64,000 nt of DNA from the NCBI GenBank assembly GCA_947500005.1, contig CANMQJ010000008.1, positions 170,828-234,827 of the forward strand. Direction: 5' to 3'. Both the position numbers and the translations under genes were made by a program. This DNA is from an uncultured Paracoccaceae bacterium (lineage in GTDB: Bacteria; Pseudomonadota; Alphaproteobacteria; Rhodobacterales; Rhodobacteraceae). A model generated the notes under the pieces. The model had not been told where the DNA came from. It ran no database searches and was given only the letters and a program-made list of their open reading frames with translations. Shown one piece after another: positions 52,181 through 61,371 of the stretch (position 1 is its first letter; the number at the start of each line of letters is the position of its first letter).

Positions 52181-52546
52181 ATGTCCCGCGTCAAAGGTGG
52201 AACCGTCACCCACGCCCGTCACAAGAAGGTCATCAAGGCTGCCAAAGGCTATTACGGCCGCCGCAAGAGCACCTTCAAGGTCGCCCGCCAGGCCGTCGAC
52301 AAGGCCAACCAGTATGCGACCCGCGACCGCAAGAACCGCAAGCGCAATTTCCGCGCGCTCTGGATCCAGCGGATCAACGCCGCCGTCCGCGCCCATGACG
52401 AGGCGCTGACCTATTCACGCTTCATCAACGGCCTGTCGCTGGCCGGGATCGAAGTGGACCGCAAGGTCCTGGCCGATCTCGCCGTGCACGAGCCCGAGGC
52501 TTTCGGCGCCATCGTGGACCAGGCCAAGGGCGCGCTGAACGCCTAA
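52181..52546 (+). CDS. rplT: 50S ribosomal protein L20
   Basis: A 121-residue protein that binds 23S rRNA early in assembly. The family start [29 protein letters not shown] (seen in two parts) and [16 protein letters not shown] are intact. AAGGAG lies upstream of the ATG. A strong terminator at 52576-52604 ends the operon. In many bacteria pheST follows; here pheS starts about 2.8 kb downstream. Confidence 0.97.
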   Translation: MSRVKGGTVTHARHKKVIKAAKGYYGRRKSTFKVARQAVDKANQYATRDRKNRKRNFRALWIQRINAAVRAHDEALTYSRFINGLSLAGIEVDRKVLADLAVHEPEAFGAIVDQAKGALNA

Positions 52547-52575
52547 CCCGTATACACGAGAGACAGTGAACGACG

Positions 52576-52604
52576 CGGCCGTCCCACACCGGGGCGGCCG
52601 TTTT
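52576..52604 (+). terminator. Rho-independent terminator of rpmI-rplT
   Basis: A ten-pair stem (52576-52585 with 52591-52600, one G-U pair) around ACACC, followed by TTTT. Confidence 0.85.
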
Positions 52605-52640
52605 GCTTGGCAGGGAGATCCCGGACGCCGCGGCCTCGTT

Positions 52641-52675
52641 CTTCATCTCTTCAAAAATACTCCAGATCACCCCCA
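52641..52675 (-). repeat. Intergenic repeat, copy G (core only)
   Basis: Minus-strand core GGAGTATTTTTGAAGAGATG followed by AAG; the GGGGG hairpin part reduces to GGGGGTGAT. It is close in form to copies B and I. Confidence 0.55.
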
Positions 52676-52781
52676 CCGCCATCGCGCGGCCGGACAGGGG
52701 CTCCCGCCCGACCCGCCATCCCCGGCTGCGCCGGGCACGGGAGCCGGTTGGGCCGGGCGCCCGTTCCGGGCGCGGATTATT

Positions 52782-52829
52782 GCGAGGCTCTGCCTCGCGC
52801 TCCGGGATATTTGAGGCAAGAGGAAGAGG
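52782..52829 (+). repeat. Intergenic repeat, copy H
   Basis: GCGAGGC-TCT-GCCTCGC hairpin (52782-52798) then CTCCGGGATATTTGAGGCAA and GAGGAAG. It is almost the same as copy F on the other strand at 38207-38284. Confidence 0.7.
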
Positions 52830-52929
52830 AGGGTGCGCCCCGACCGCAGCGCGCCCGGCAGGGTGCGCTGCCCGGCCCAACGGGCGGCGGGCCATCTTCG
52901 ATGGTCCCGCCGGCGGGCGGGAGCCTTCC

Positions 52930-54114
52930 CTATCTTGTTTCGAGCGGCCGCTGCAGCAAGGCGCAGACCGCTCCGGTCATCAGCAGGCCCGCCGCGACCA
53001 GCAGGCTGGTGCCGATACCGCCCGCGAGATCGCCGATCAGCCCGGCCCCCACCGGACCCAGCGTCTGCGATACGGCGAAGACAAGGGTGAAGAAGCTGAT
53101 CGCCGGGCCCCAGGCCTCGGGGGCCAGGTTCTGGCGGGCAAAGCTCGTCACCGCGCCCGGCGCCATGAAGACGCAGATGCCGAAGACCATCGACGAGACG
53201 ATCAGCCCCGCCGTCGAGGGCCAGAGCACCGGCAGCGACGAGCCCGCCGCGATTCCCGTCAGGATCATCGCCAGCGGCACGCCCGAGGCGAAGCGTGCGA
53301 AGACCCCGCGCCAGACGAAGGGCGAGAGCGTGATGCACGAGCCCAGCAGCACCCAGGTCAGCGCGATGGTGCCCGCGCCGAAATCGCGCTCGGTCATCCA
53401 GGCCGACAGGAAGGTGAGATATACGATATAACCCAGCCCGAACCCGGCGTAGCCGCCGATCTCTCCCAGCATCCGCCGAAGCGGCAGGCGCACCGGCGCG
53501 GGCGCCCTGGCGCGCGGCACGCGCAGTTGCTCCGCCGCCCAGACGGCAATCGGGCAGATGGCAAGGCTCAAAAGGCCGATGCCGATCCAGGCCCAGCGCC
53601 AGCTTTCCCCGCCCCAGTGATCCAGCATCAGCGGCACGCCCGCACCGGCAAGGACGATACCCAGACCGCCCCCGCCGCCGAAGTAGAGCGCGATGGCCAG
53701 GGCGTTGCGCCGCCCGTCGCCGGGAAAGAGCGCCGCCGCCAGCGCCCCCCCGGTGACGAAGGAGAGCGCGCCGAACAGCCCCGCCGCCACGCGCCAGAGC
53801 GTCTGCGCCCACATCGCCTCGTCGAAGCCGGTGGCCAGCAGCGCCAGCGCCGTCAGCACCGCTCCCGCGCTGAACAGCCGGGCGGGCGACACCCGCCGGA
53901 TCAGCGCCATCGTCAGCAGCGCGCCCGCCACATATCCCAGCGCGTTCGCAGTGTTCAGCCAGCCCGATTGCGCATAGCTCCAGCCCAGCTGCGCCTTCAT
54001 CGCGGGCAGGACGAGACCATAGGCGAAGCGCGCGAACCCGTTGGTGACGCAGACGCCCAGAGCCAGCCCGGTCAGGATCAGCCATTGCCGCCCGTGTCCG
54101 GCCTCCGCCCCCAT
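52930..54114 (-). CDS. MFS transporter, YbfB/YjiJ family
   Basis: Inner-membrane permease of 394 residues with 12 hydrophobic helices. The start WLILTGLALGVCVTNGFARFAYGLVLPAM is typical of YbfB/YjiJ-type MFS proteins; the motif-A-like loop LIRRVSPARLFSAG follows helix 2. The family is rich in Gly and Ala as seen here. The ATG at 54114 was chosen because the frame upstream overlaps the serine hydrolase stop. The two genes are 13 nt apart on the minus strand, likely one operon. Substrate unknown. Confidence 0.87.
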   Translation of the reverse strand: MGAEAGHGRQWLILTGLALGVCVTNGFARFAYGLVLPAMKAQLGWSYAQSGWLNTANALGYVAGALLTMALIRRVSPARLFSAGAVLTALALLATGFDEAMWAQTLWRVAAGLFGALSFVTGGALAAALFPGDGRRNALAIALYFGGGGGLGIVLAGAGVPLMLDHWGGESWRWAWIGIGLLSLAICPIAVWAAEQLRVPRARAPAPVRLPLRRMLGEIGGYAGFGLGYIVYLTFLSAWMTERDFGAGTIALTWVLLGSCITLSPFVWRGVFARFASGVPLAMILTGIAAGSSLPVLWPSTAGLIVSSMVFGICVFMAPGAVTSFARQNLAPEAWGPAISFFTLVFAVSQTLGPVGAGLIGDLAGGIGTSLLVAAGLLMTGAVCALLQRPLETR

Positions 54115-54127
54115 CACCGCTGCCGCG

Positions 54128-55264
54128 CTACGCGGCATAGACCGCCCGCTCGAAGGCGTCATAGGTCTCCAGCAGCGGCGGCTCGGCAAAGGGCAGCGAC
54201 TGCGTCATCAGCACCGCGGCGACATCGGCGGCTGGATCGACCCAGTAATGCGTGTTGCACACGCCCGCCCAGCTTTGCGTGCCGGCATGGCGTTTGCCCG
54301 GCTGGTCGGTCTCGGTCCGCACGAAGGCGAAACTGTGGGTCGTCCCCTCGGGCAATTCCACGTCGGCCGAGAGCGGCGGCACCACGCTGCGCATCGTCTC
54401 GAATTTCAGCCCCTGCATCTGGTCGGCCAGCATGTCCTCCATCGCCGCCTCCGACAGGATGCGCGCCCCGTCCAGCGCGCCGCGGTTCAGCACCATCCGC
54501 AGGAACCGCATGTAATCGGGCGCGGTGGAGTAGAGCGCATGCCCCATCCCGTAGACCTCCGGGCGCGAGGGCGGGGCGATCTCATGCGGGGTGAAATGCC
54601 CGTCCTCGCCCCGGATCGACACCTGCGCCAGCCGGTCCCCATAGGCGTCGGGCTCGAAGCTGGTATCCTTCATCCCCAGCGGGTCCAGGATCTCTTCCCG
54701 GCAAAAGGCGTCGATCCTGCGGCCGTCCACCTCCTCGACGACCCGGCCCAGCCAGTCGATGCCGATGCCATAGCCCCAGCGCGTGCCGGGGTCCGAGGTC
54801 AGCGGATAGGCCAGCGCCGATTTCAGCCCCGACAGGATCGTGGGATGCTGTGTCGCCTGCATCCATCGCGGCACGTCGGGGTTCCAGAACTCGTATTCCA
54901 GCCCGCTGGTATGGGTGGCGAGATGCCGGATCGTGGCCTGTGTCTTCGGCGCGCGCAGTACCGGCTCGTCGCCGTCGAACCCTTCGAGAACGCGCAGCTC
55001 GTCCCATTCGGGCAGGATCTCGGCCACCGGCGTGTCCATGCTCAGCTTGCCGCGGTCGATCAGGATCATCGCGGCGGTCGAGCCGATCGCCTTGGTCATC
55101 GAAAAGGCGCGAAAGGCGGTGTCCTTTCCCGCGGTTTGTCCCGGCGCGGCCTCGCCCGCCGCCCCGGTAAAGGTGACGCCCCCGGCATCGCCCACCATCG
55201 CCACGATGAACGGCACCGCTTCGCGCGCCACGGCGTCGTCCAGCACGCTCTGGATATCGGTCAT
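54128..55264 (-). CDS. Serine hydrolase, beta-lactamase (class C-like) family
   Basis: A 378-residue protein with the SxxK nucleophile in AFSMTKAIGSTAAMILIDRG near residue 58 and the second motif YGIGIDWLGRVVEEV near 150 (Tyr). Late SWAGVCNTHYWVDP replaces the KTG strand, a pattern of esterase-like members (EstB type). No signal peptide. The longer frame to 55345 is less likely than ATG 55264 with GGGGAGGAG upstream. It lies between rplT and pheS but on the opposite strand; paired with an MFS gene it may act on an imported ester or lactam. Confidence 0.85.
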   Translation of the reverse strand: MTDIQSVLDDAVAREAVPFIVAMVGDAGGVTFTGAAGEAAPGQTAGKDTAFRAFSMTKAIGSTAAMILIDRGKLSMDTPVAEILPEWDELRVLEGFDGDEPVLRAPKTQATIRHLATHTSGLEYEFWNPDVPRWMQATQHPTILSGLKSALAYPLTSDPGTRWGYGIGIDWLGRVVEEVDGRRIDAFCREEILDPLGMKDTSFEPDAYGDRLAQVSIRGEDGHFTPHEIAPPSRPEVYGMGHALYSTAPDYMRFLRMVLNRGALDGARILSEAAMEDMLADQMQGLKFETMRSVVPPLSADVELPEGTTHSFAFVRTETDQPGKRHAGTQSWAGVCNTHYWVDPAADVAAVLMTQSLPFAEPPLLETYDAFERAVYAA

Positions 55265-55339
55265 GGTATCTCCTCCCCTGACATGTGATGCGACGGTATC
55301 GGCAGGCGGTCCTGCCTGTCCATTCCTTACGGGCGCCGC

Positions 55340-55368
55340 TTGCAATCGCGCCCCGCCCCCGGTAGCAG
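55340..55368 (+). promoter_or_regulatory. Promoter of pheS
   Basis: TTGCAA and TAGCAG with 17-bp spacing, 27 bp upstream of the pheS ATG. No phenylalanine-rich leader peptide is visible in the short gap. Confidence 0.55.
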
Positions 55369-55395
55369 AACGTGGCGTTATCAGGGGACAGTGTC

Positions 55396-56469
55396 ATGGA
55401 CGATCTCAAGGCGAAATATCTCGGTCAAATCGCCGAAGCCGCGGATGAGGCAGCGCTGGAATCAATTCGCCTCGCCGCCGTGGGGAAAAAGGGCGAGGTC
55501 TCGCTCAAGATGCGCGAACTGGGCAAGATGACCCCCGAGGAGCGTCAGACCGCCGGCCCCGCGCTCAACGCCCTCAAGGACGAGATCAACTCGGCACTCG
55601 CCGCCAAGAAGGCCGCGCTCGGCGATGCCGCGCTTGACGAGCGCCTGCGCAGCGAATGGCTGGACGTGACGCTGCCGGGCCGCCCCCGCCGGCAGGGCAC
55701 GATCCACCCGATCAGCCAGGCGCGCGAGGAGCTGACCGCGATCTTCGCCGAGATGGGTTTTTCCGTGGCCGAAGGGCCGCGCATCGACACCGACTGGTAC
55801 AATTTCGACGCGCTCAACATCCCCGGACACCATCCCGCCCGGGCCGAGATGGACACGTTCTACATGCACCGCGCCGAGGGCGACAACCGCCCGCCGCATG
55901 TCCTGCGCACCCATACCTCGCCGGTGCAGATCCGCTCGATGGAAAAGATGGGCGCACCGCTGCGCGTGATCTGCCCCGGCGGCGTCTATCGCGCCGATTA
56001 CGACCAGACGCATACGCCCATGTTCCACCAGGTCGAGGGGCTGGCGCTCGATACCGATCTGTCGATGGCGAACCTGAAATGGACGCTCGAGGAGTTCTGC
56101 CGCGCCTTCTTCGAGATCGACGATGTCGAGCTGCGCTTCCGCGCCTCGCATTTCCCCTTCACCGAACCCTCGGCCGAGGTCGATATCCGCTGCTCGTGGG
56201 AGGGCGGGACGCTCAAGATCGGCGAGGGCGACGACTGGATGGAAATCCTGGGCAGCGGCATGGTCCACCCCAAGGTGATCGCCGCGGGCGGCATCGACCC
56301 CGACCAGTACCAGGGCTTTGCCTTCGGCATCGGCATCGACCGGCTGGCCATGCTGAAATACGGCATCCCCGACCTGCGCGCGTTTTTCGATTCCGACCTG
56401 CGCTGGCTGCGCCATTACGGCTTCGCCGCGCTCGACATGCCCAACCTGCATGGCGGGTTGAGCCGGTAG
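55396..56469 (+). CDS. pheS: Phenylalanine--tRNA ligase alpha subunit
   Basis: Catalytic subunit of the alpha2-beta2 PheRS, 357 residues. It has the N-terminal coiled-coil that binds tRNA (about 1-90), the [19 protein letters not shown] start of the class II core, motif 2 around [12 protein letters not shown] and [25 protein letters not shown] (in parts), and motif 3 [17 protein letters not shown]. The ATG at 55396 begins [13 protein letters not shown] terminator follows, and pheT is 1.9 kb away, so the two subunits are transcribed separately here. Confidence 0.97.
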   Translation: MDDLKAKYLGQIAEAADEAALESIRLAAVGKKGEVSLKMRELGKMTPEERQTAGPALNALKDEINSALAAKKAALGDAALDERLRSEWLDVTLPGRPRRQGTIHPISQAREELTAIFAEMGFSVAEGPRIDTDWYNFDALNIPGHHPARAEMDTFYMHRAEGDNRPPHVLRTHTSPVQIRSMEKMGAPLRVICPGGVYRADYDQTHTPMFHQVEGLALDTDLSMANLKWTLEEFCRAFFEIDDVELRFRASHFPFTEPSAEVDIRCSWEGGTLKIGEGDDWMEILGSGMVHPKVIAAGGIDPDQYQGFAFGIGIDRLAMLKYGIPDLRAFFDSDLRWLRHYGFAALDMPNLHGGLSR

Positions 56470-56480
56470 TCACACCACAG

Positions 56481-56524
56481 CAGGCACACGCCCGCCCACC
56501 CTGTCGGGCGCGTGCCTGCGTTTT
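56481..56524 (+). terminator. Rho-independent terminator of pheS
   Basis: Arms CAGGCACACGCCCG (56481-56494) and CGGGCGCGTGCCTG (56505-56518) pair with one mismatch, and TTTT follows at 56521. Confidence 0.85.
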
Positions 56525-56584
56525 AAAAAAGAGCCCGGTATCCACACAATGTAGGGTAGGGTTCCACCCCACCGCCCGCTCTGG

Positions 56585-57010
56585 TCACGTCTTCCCGGCA
56601 CCCTCCGGCGGGAACAGGCTGTCATAGCCCCAGGTGAAGACAAAGGCATAGCCCATGTAGAACAGGGCGAAGGCCATATCCATCACCAGCGCCGCCCAGA
56701 GCGATATCTCCAGCCACCAGGCGAAGACCGGCAGCAGCACCACCAGCAGCGTCAGTTCGAACAGCACCGCATGCGCCACCCGCAGGGCAAGGCTCTTGCG
56801 CGGACTGCCGCGCCAGCGCATCAGCGCATGGTCGAAACACAGGTTGAAGACATAGTTCCACCCCGTGGCCAGCGTGGCCCCGATCAGGGCCAGCACGCCC
56901 ATCTCGTCCAGCGGATGGGCAAAGATCCAGGCAAAAAGCGGGGTGACGACGGCAAGTCCGATGATCTCGAAACTGACGGCCTGGCGGATACGGTCTGCTG
57001 TACTGCGCAT
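56585..57010 (-). CDS. PACE-family efflux protein (BTP domains)
   Basis: A 141-residue inner-membrane protein with four helices made of two bacterial-transmembrane-pair repeats: RIRQAVSFEIIGLAVVTPLFAWIF and later RVAHAVLFELTLLVVLLPVFAWWL. The membrane Glu of SFEIIGL matches the essential Glu15 of AceI; LFELTLL is its counterpart in the second repeat. The late WNYVFNLCFDHAL segment is also conserved. Such pumps export biocides or polyamines. It lies between pheS and pheT on the opposite strand. ATG 57010 chosen from the family start. Confidence 0.88.
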   Translation of the reverse strand: MRSTADRIRQAVSFEIIGLAVVTPLFAWIFAHPLDEMGVLALIGATLATGWNYVFNLCFDHALMRWRGSPRKSLALRVAHAVLFELTLLVVLLPVFAWWLEISLWAALVMDMAFALFYMGYAFVFTWGYDSLFPPEGAGKT

Positions 57011-57195
57011 CGAGCTGCTCCGAATGTTGGTCCGGGCCGTCCCGTATGCCTGCGGTTCCTCCGCGCGAGGCCGTCCTCGCTCGGCCGGAACATGGCCGCA
57101 GCCCCGGTCTATTTCAACCCCCTTCGCCGCTGTGGTGGAACTTCGCCCGCTTCCATGCGATTCATTTTCCGCAACAGGCAACAAGGAGGCACCGG

Positions 57196-57480
57196 ATGCT
57201 CTTTCAGAAGGACCACCAAGGGGACGGTACCGCGCGGCAGAAACGCGTCTACGCGATGTTCGAACTGGCCTATACCATCGTCGATTTCACCGCCGCCTCG
57301 CTCTTCATCGTGGGCTCGGTGATGTTCTTCTACGATGACTGGCAGACGCCCGGAACCTGGATGTTCCTCGTGGGCTCGATCTGCTTCGCCGCCAAGCCCA
57401 CCCTGCGCCTCGCGCGCGAGGTCAAGCTGGCCGCGATGGGCGATGTGGACGATCTCGCCAAACGGGTCGAGGCCGAGTGA
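57196..57480 (+). CDS. YrhK-domain small membrane protein
   Basis: A 94-residue protein with two helices (about 16-35, FELAYTIVDFTAASLFIVGS, and about 48-62, TWMFLVGSICFAAKP) in the YrhK layout, where a short MFFYDDW turn joins them. A basic amphipathic end (TLRLAREVKLA) follows. AAGGAGG precedes the ATG at 57196. It is divergent from the PACE gene and upstream of the amidotransferase gene. Function unknown. Confidence 0.82.
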   Translation: MLFQKDHQGDGTARQKRVYAMFELAYTIVDFTAASLFIVGSVMFFYDDWQTPGTWMFLVGSICFAAKPTLRLAREVKLAAMGDVDDLAKRVEAE

Positions 57481-57548
57481 CCGCGCCCCTTTTCCCGGCC
57501 TGTGCGATAGGCTAAAGCCCGTCGGGACAACGGCCGCAGGGCAGGGAC

Positions 57549-58334
57549 ATGACCCGTATCCTCATTCTGGAATCCAACTCGCCCGAGATGGTTGCGCGCG
57601 GTACTGCCGACGCCGCGCCCTTTCTCGACACGCTGCCGCAGCTTTCCGACGATGTGGTCCTCACCGTCGCCGAACCCTATGTCGCGCCGCTCTCTCCCGC
57701 GCTGCTGGACGAGGCCCAGGCGGTGATCTTCACCGGCTCGGGCGTAAGCTGGAGCGTCGACGACCCCCGCGCCCAGCCGCTGGCACAGGCGATGCGCGCG
57801 GTGTTTGACCGGGGCTTGCCCGTCTGGGGGTCGTGCAACGGGATGCAGCTTGCCGCGCATGTGCTGGGCGGCACGGTCGGCGCCTCGCCCAAGGGCAACG
57901 AGGACGGCATGGCCCGCGACCTGCGCCTGACCGAGGGGGGCCGCGCCCACCCGATGATGGCCGGACGCGCCGACGGCTTTGCCGCCCCCTGCGTTCACCG
58001 CGACGAGGTGCAGCGCCTGCCCGAAGGCGCGGTGCTGCTGGCCGCGAACGATCACAGCCCCATCCAGGCCTTCGCCTATCTCGGCAACGGCGTCGATTTC
58101 TGGGGCGTGCAATACCACCCCGAAGCCTCCCCCGCCCAGATCGCCCGGTGGATCGACGGGCGCGCCACGCGCACCCCCGAAATGGAGGAAATCGCCGATG
58201 CCATGCGCGCTGTCGACGCCGATCCCACGGGCGCGCGCAAGCTGGGGGTGGACCCGGCCGATCTGACATTGCATTCAAGGGCGCGCGAGCTGACGAACTG
58301 GCTGGCCCATATCAAAGACAGGACCTCGACATGA
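57549..58334 (+). CDS. Class I glutamine amidotransferase-like protein
   Basis: A 261-residue single-domain GATase. The nucleophile is Cys96 in WGSCNGMQLAAH, and the catalytic dyad is His190 and Glu192 in GVQYHPEASPAQ. The fold is that of GMP synthase-like amidotransferases, often linked to gamma-glutamyl hydrolysis or polyamine breakdown. Its stop overlaps the pheT start by ATGA, so pheT translation is coupled to this gene, an unexpected arrangement for a tRNA synthetase subunit. Confidence 0.87.
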   Translation: MTRILILESNSPEMVARGTADAAPFLDTLPQLSDDVVLTVAEPYVAPLSPALLDEAQAVIFTGSGVSWSVDDPRAQPLAQAMRAVFDRGLPVWGSCNGMQLAAHVLGGTVGASPKGNEDGMARDLRLTEGGRAHPMMAGRADGFAAPCVHRDEVQRLPEGAVLLAANDHSPIQAFAYLGNGVDFWGVQYHPEASPAQIARWIDGRATRTPEMEEIADAMRAVDADPTGARKLGVDPADLTLHSRARELTNWLAHIKDRTST

Positions 58335-60727
58335 AATTCACCCTTTCCTGGCTCAAGGACCATCTCGACACATCCGCCTCCGTGGCCGAGATCGCCGAGG
58401 CGCTGACCGATCTTGGGCTCGAGGTCGAAGAGATCAGCAACCCCGCCGACCGTCTGTCGGACTTCACCCTCGGCTACGTCACCCATGCCGAGAAGCACCC
58501 CGACGCCGACAAGCTGCGCGTCTGCAAGGTGGCGACCGACGAGGGCGAATTGCAGATCATCTGCGGCGCGCCCAACGCGCGCGAGGGGATCACCGTCGTC
58601 GTGGCCAAGCCCGGCGTCTATGTCCCCGGCATCGACACCACGATCGGCGTGGGCAAGATCCGCGGCATCGAAAGCTACGGCATGATGGCCTCCGAGCGCG
58701 AGCTTGAACTCTCCGACGAGCATGACGGCATCATCGAACTGCCTTCGGGCGAGGTGGGGCAGCGGTTCACGGACTGGCTGGCCGAAAACGATCCCGCCAA
58801 GGTGGACCCGGTGATCGAGATCGCCATCACCCCCAACCGCCCCGACGCGCTGGGCGTGGCGGGCATCGCGCGCGACCTTGCCGCCCGCGGCCTCGGAACC
58901 CTCAGGGCCCGCAGGCATGAGCCGGTGACGGGCGATTTTCCCTGTCCCATCCCCGTCTCCATCGACGAGGATACCCGCGACGGTTGCCCGCTCTTCGCCG
59001 GGCGGGTGATCCGCGATGTCCGCAACGGCCCCAGCCCGCAATGGCTCCAGGACCAGTTGCGCGCCATCGGGCTGAGGCCCATCTCGGCGCTGGTCGACAT
59101 CACCAATTACATGACCTTCGACGCCAACCGCCCGCTGCATGTCTTCGATGCCGACAAGGTGGCCGGCGGGTTGCGCATCCACCGCGCGCAGGGCGGCGAG
59201 ACGCTGACCGCGCTGGACGAGAAGACCTATACGCTCCAGCCCGGGATGATCGTCATCTCGGACGAGAACGGCCCCGAGTCCATCGCCGGCATCATGGGCG
59301 GCGAGGAAACCGGCGTGACCGGAGAGACAGTGAACGTCTTCCTCGAAAGCGCGTTCTGGGACCATGTCCAGATCGCCATGACCGGCCGCGCGCTCAAGAT
59401 CAATTCCGACGCCCGCTACCGGTTCGAGCGCGGGGTCGATCCCGAATACACGCTCGAAGGGCTGGAACACGCCACGCGCATGATCCTCGACATCTGCGGC
59501 GGCGAGGCGTCCGAGGTCGTGGTGGCCGGCGATGTCCCCGACCATTCGCGCGCCTTCCGCCTCGACCCCGAGCGCGTGATCTCCCTCGTGGGCATGGACA
59601 TCCCCGAAAGCGAGCAGCGCCAGACCCTGACCCGGCTGGGCTTCCGGCTGGAGGGGAACATGGCCCATGTGCCCTCCTGGCGCCCCGACGTCCAGGGCGA
59701 GGCCGACCTGGTCGAGGAAGTGGCCCGCATCGCCTCGCTCACGAGGCTCGAGGGCAAGCCGCTGCCGCGCGTGACCAATGGTCTGCCAAAGCCCGTGATG
59801 ACGCCCATGCAGCGCCGCCAGCAGATGGCGCGACGCACTTGCGCGGCGCTGGGCTACAATGAATGCGTCACCTATTCCTTCATCGACCGTAAATCGGCGG
59901 CGCTCTTCGGCGGCGGCGATGATGCGACCATGCTGGAAAATCCCATCTCCTCCGAGATGAGCCACATGCGCCCCGCACTGCTGCCGGGCCTCATGCAGGC
60001 CGCCGCCCGCAACCAGGCGCGCGGTTTCATGGATCTCGCGCTGTTCGAGGTGGGCCCCGCCTTCCACGGCGGCGAACCGGGCGAGCAGCACATGCTCGTC
60101 ACCGGCCTTCTGGTCGGCCGCACCGGGCCCAAGGACGTGCATGGCGCGTCCCGGCCCGTCGATCTCTATGACGTCAAGGCCGATGCCGAGGCGGTGCTGG
60201 CCGCGATGGGCGCACCCGCGAAGGTGCAGATCCTGCGCGGCGCGCAGGATTGGTGGCACCCGGGCCGCCACGGCAAGATCTGCCTCGGCCCCAAGAAGGT
60301 GCTGGGCGTCTTCGGGGAGCTGCACCCTCGCGTGCTGGAGGCGATGGACGTCAAGGGCCCGGCCATGGCCTTCACCCTCTGGCCCGAGGAGGTGCCGATG
60401 CCGCGCAAGCAGGGCACCTCGCGCGGGGCGCTGGAGCTGCGCGACCTTCAGGCGGTGGAGCGTGACTTCGCCTTCGTCGTCGATAGCGATGTCGAGGCGC
60501 TGGCGCTCGTCAATGCCGCCGCCGGGGCCGACAAGGCCCTGATCGAGGAGGTCCGCGTCTTCGACGAGTTCATCGGCGGGAGCCTGGGCGAGGGCAAGAA
60601 ATCGCTGGCCATCACCGTGCGGATCCAGCCCAGCGACACCACGCTGAAGGAAAAGGATATCGAGGCGATCAGCGCGAAGATCGTGGAAAAGGTCGCCAAG
60701 GCCACCGGCGGCACGCTGCGCGGCTGA
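58331..60727 (+). CDS. pheT: Phenylalanine--tRNA ligase beta subunit
   Basis: Editing and tRNA-binding subunit of 798 residues, normal length. It has the N-terminal B1 domain (MKFTLSWLKDHLDTSASV), the EMAP-II-like OB fold (LRVCKVATDEGELQIICGAPNAREG, in parts), the B3/B4 editing domain (VDITNYMTFDANRPLHVFDADKV, in parts), the class II-like core with FMDLALFEVGPAF and the C-terminal FDX-ACB anticodon domain (about 705-798, AVERDFAFVVDSDVEAL). ATG 58331 overlaps the amidotransferase stop. Confidence 0.97.
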   Translation: MKFTLSWLKDHLDTSASVAEIAEALTDLGLEVEEISNPADRLSDFTLGYVTHAEKHPDADKLRVCKVATDEGELQIICGAPNAREGITVVVAKPGVYVPGIDTTIGVGKIRGIESYGMMASERELELSDEHDGIIELPSGEVGQRFTDWLAENDPAKVDPVIEIAITPNRPDALGVAGIARDLAARGLGTLRARRHEPVTGDFPCPIPVSIDEDTRDGCPLFAGRVIRDVRNGPSPQWLQDQLRAIGLRPISALVDITNYMTFDANRPLHVFDADKVAGGLRIHRAQGGETLTALDEKTYTLQPGMIVISDENGPESIAGIMGGEETGVTGETVNVFLESAFWDHVQIAMTGRALKINSDARYRFERGVDPEYTLEGLEHATRMILDICGGEASEVVVAGDVPDHSRAFRLDPERVISLVGMDIPESEQRQTLTRLGFRLEGNMAHVPSWRPDVQGEADLVEEVARIASLTRLEGKPLPRVTNGLPKPVMTPMQRRQQMARRTCAALGYNECVTYSFIDRKSAALFGGGDDATMLENPISSEMSHMRPALLPGLMQAAARNQARGFMDLALFEVGPAFHGGEPGEQHMLVTGLLVGRTGPKDVHGASRPVDLYDVKADAEAVLAAMGAPAKVQILRGAQDWWHPGRHGKICLGPKKVLGVFGELHPRVLEAMDVKGPAMAFTLWPEEVPMPRKQGTSRGALELRDLQAVERDFAFVVDSDVEALALVNAAAGADKALIEEVRVFDEFIGGSLGEGKKSLAITVRIQPSDTTLKEKDIEAISAKIVEKVAKATGGTLRG

Positions 60728-60734
60728 GGTCGCA

Positions 60735-60760
60735 GGTGAGTATTTGGAAAGAGATGAAGG
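60735..60760 (+). repeat. Intergenic repeat, copy I (core only)
   Basis: AGGTGAGTATTTGGAAAGAG followed by ATGAAG, without the GGGGG hairpin. Its last bases form the left arm of the pheT terminator. Confidence 0.6.
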
Positions 60761-60779
60761 GGCGGGCGCGCCCCTTTTT
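60757..60779 (+). terminator. Rho-independent terminator of pheT
   Basis: Eight-base arms AAGGGGCG and CGCCCCTT close a GGCG loop; TTT follows. Confidence 0.85.
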
Positions 60780-60801
60780 CATCTGTTGAGGAGGATTGGA
60801 C

Positions 60802-61251
60802 ATGACGCTGAAGATCTACCTGTCGGGAGAGATCCACACCGACTGGCGCGAGCGCATCACCCAAGGCGCCAAGGGGCTCGATGTCAGCTTCTCCGGCCCG
60901 GTCACCGACCATGCCGCCAGCGACGATTGCGGCGTGGCGATCCTGGGCGCGGAGGACGACAAGTACTGGCACGACCACAAGGGCGCGATGCTCAATGCCA
61001 TTCGCACCCGCCACGGGATCGCGCAGGCCGATGTCGTGGTGGTACGCTTCGGCGACAAGTACAAGCAGTGGAACGCGGCCTTCGACGCGGGGCAGGCGGC
61101 GGCGCTCGGCAAGCCGCTCATCGTGCTCAGCCCGCCCGAACACCAGCACGCGCTCAAGGAGGTGCATGCCGCCGCCCTCGCCGTGGCCGAGCAGCCCGAA
61201 CAGGTGGTCGAGATCCTGCGCTATGTCCTGACCGGCGCCTTGCCCGGCTGA
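60802..61251 (+). CDS. YtoQ family protein
   Basis: A 149-residue cytoplasmic protein. The start MTLKIYLSGEIHTDWRERI and the middle VVVVRFGDKYKQWNAAFDAGQAAALGKPLI (in parts) are typical of YtoQ, a Rossmann-like family related in fold to nucleoside 2-deoxyribosyltransferases. GAGGAGG lies before the ATG at 60802; a TTG at 60796 is an alternative. It stands between pheT and mscS. Function unknown. Confidence 0.88.
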   Translation: MTLKIYLSGEIHTDWRERITQGAKGLDVSFSGPVTDHAASDDCGVAILGAEDDKYWHDHKGAMLNAIRTRHGIAQADVVVVRFGDKYKQWNAAFDAGQAAALGKPLIVLSPPEHQHALKEVHAAALAVAEQPEQVVEILRYVLTGALPG

Positions 61252-61371
61252 CAAGCCCCTGTGGGGGTTTCTTTCCCTTCCGCACCCCCCGCAAGGCTGG
61301 ACCGCGGAGAAGCTTTGTCGCAGATTGGCCCCAAGAGCGCAGTCGCGCCGAGCGGAAAAAGGGACAGAGCA

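Larger units (their letters stand above)
52547..52929 (+). other. Intergenic region with the rplT terminator and repeats G and H
   Basis: This 383-bp stretch holds the rplT terminator (52576-52604), a partial reversed repeat copy G (52641-52675), several GC-rich palindromes such as CCGGGCGCCCG near 52753 and repeat copy H (52782-52829). No coding frame is supported. Confidence 0.6.

Noticed and set aside
50054..52396. 780-codon minus-strand open frame opposite pyk, rpmI and rplT
   Set aside because: It crosses several strongly supported plus-strand genes and has low-complexity composition.
58076..60325. 749-codon minus-strand open frame opposite pheT
   Set aside because: pheT is unmistakable on the other strand; the antisense frame has no recognisable domain.
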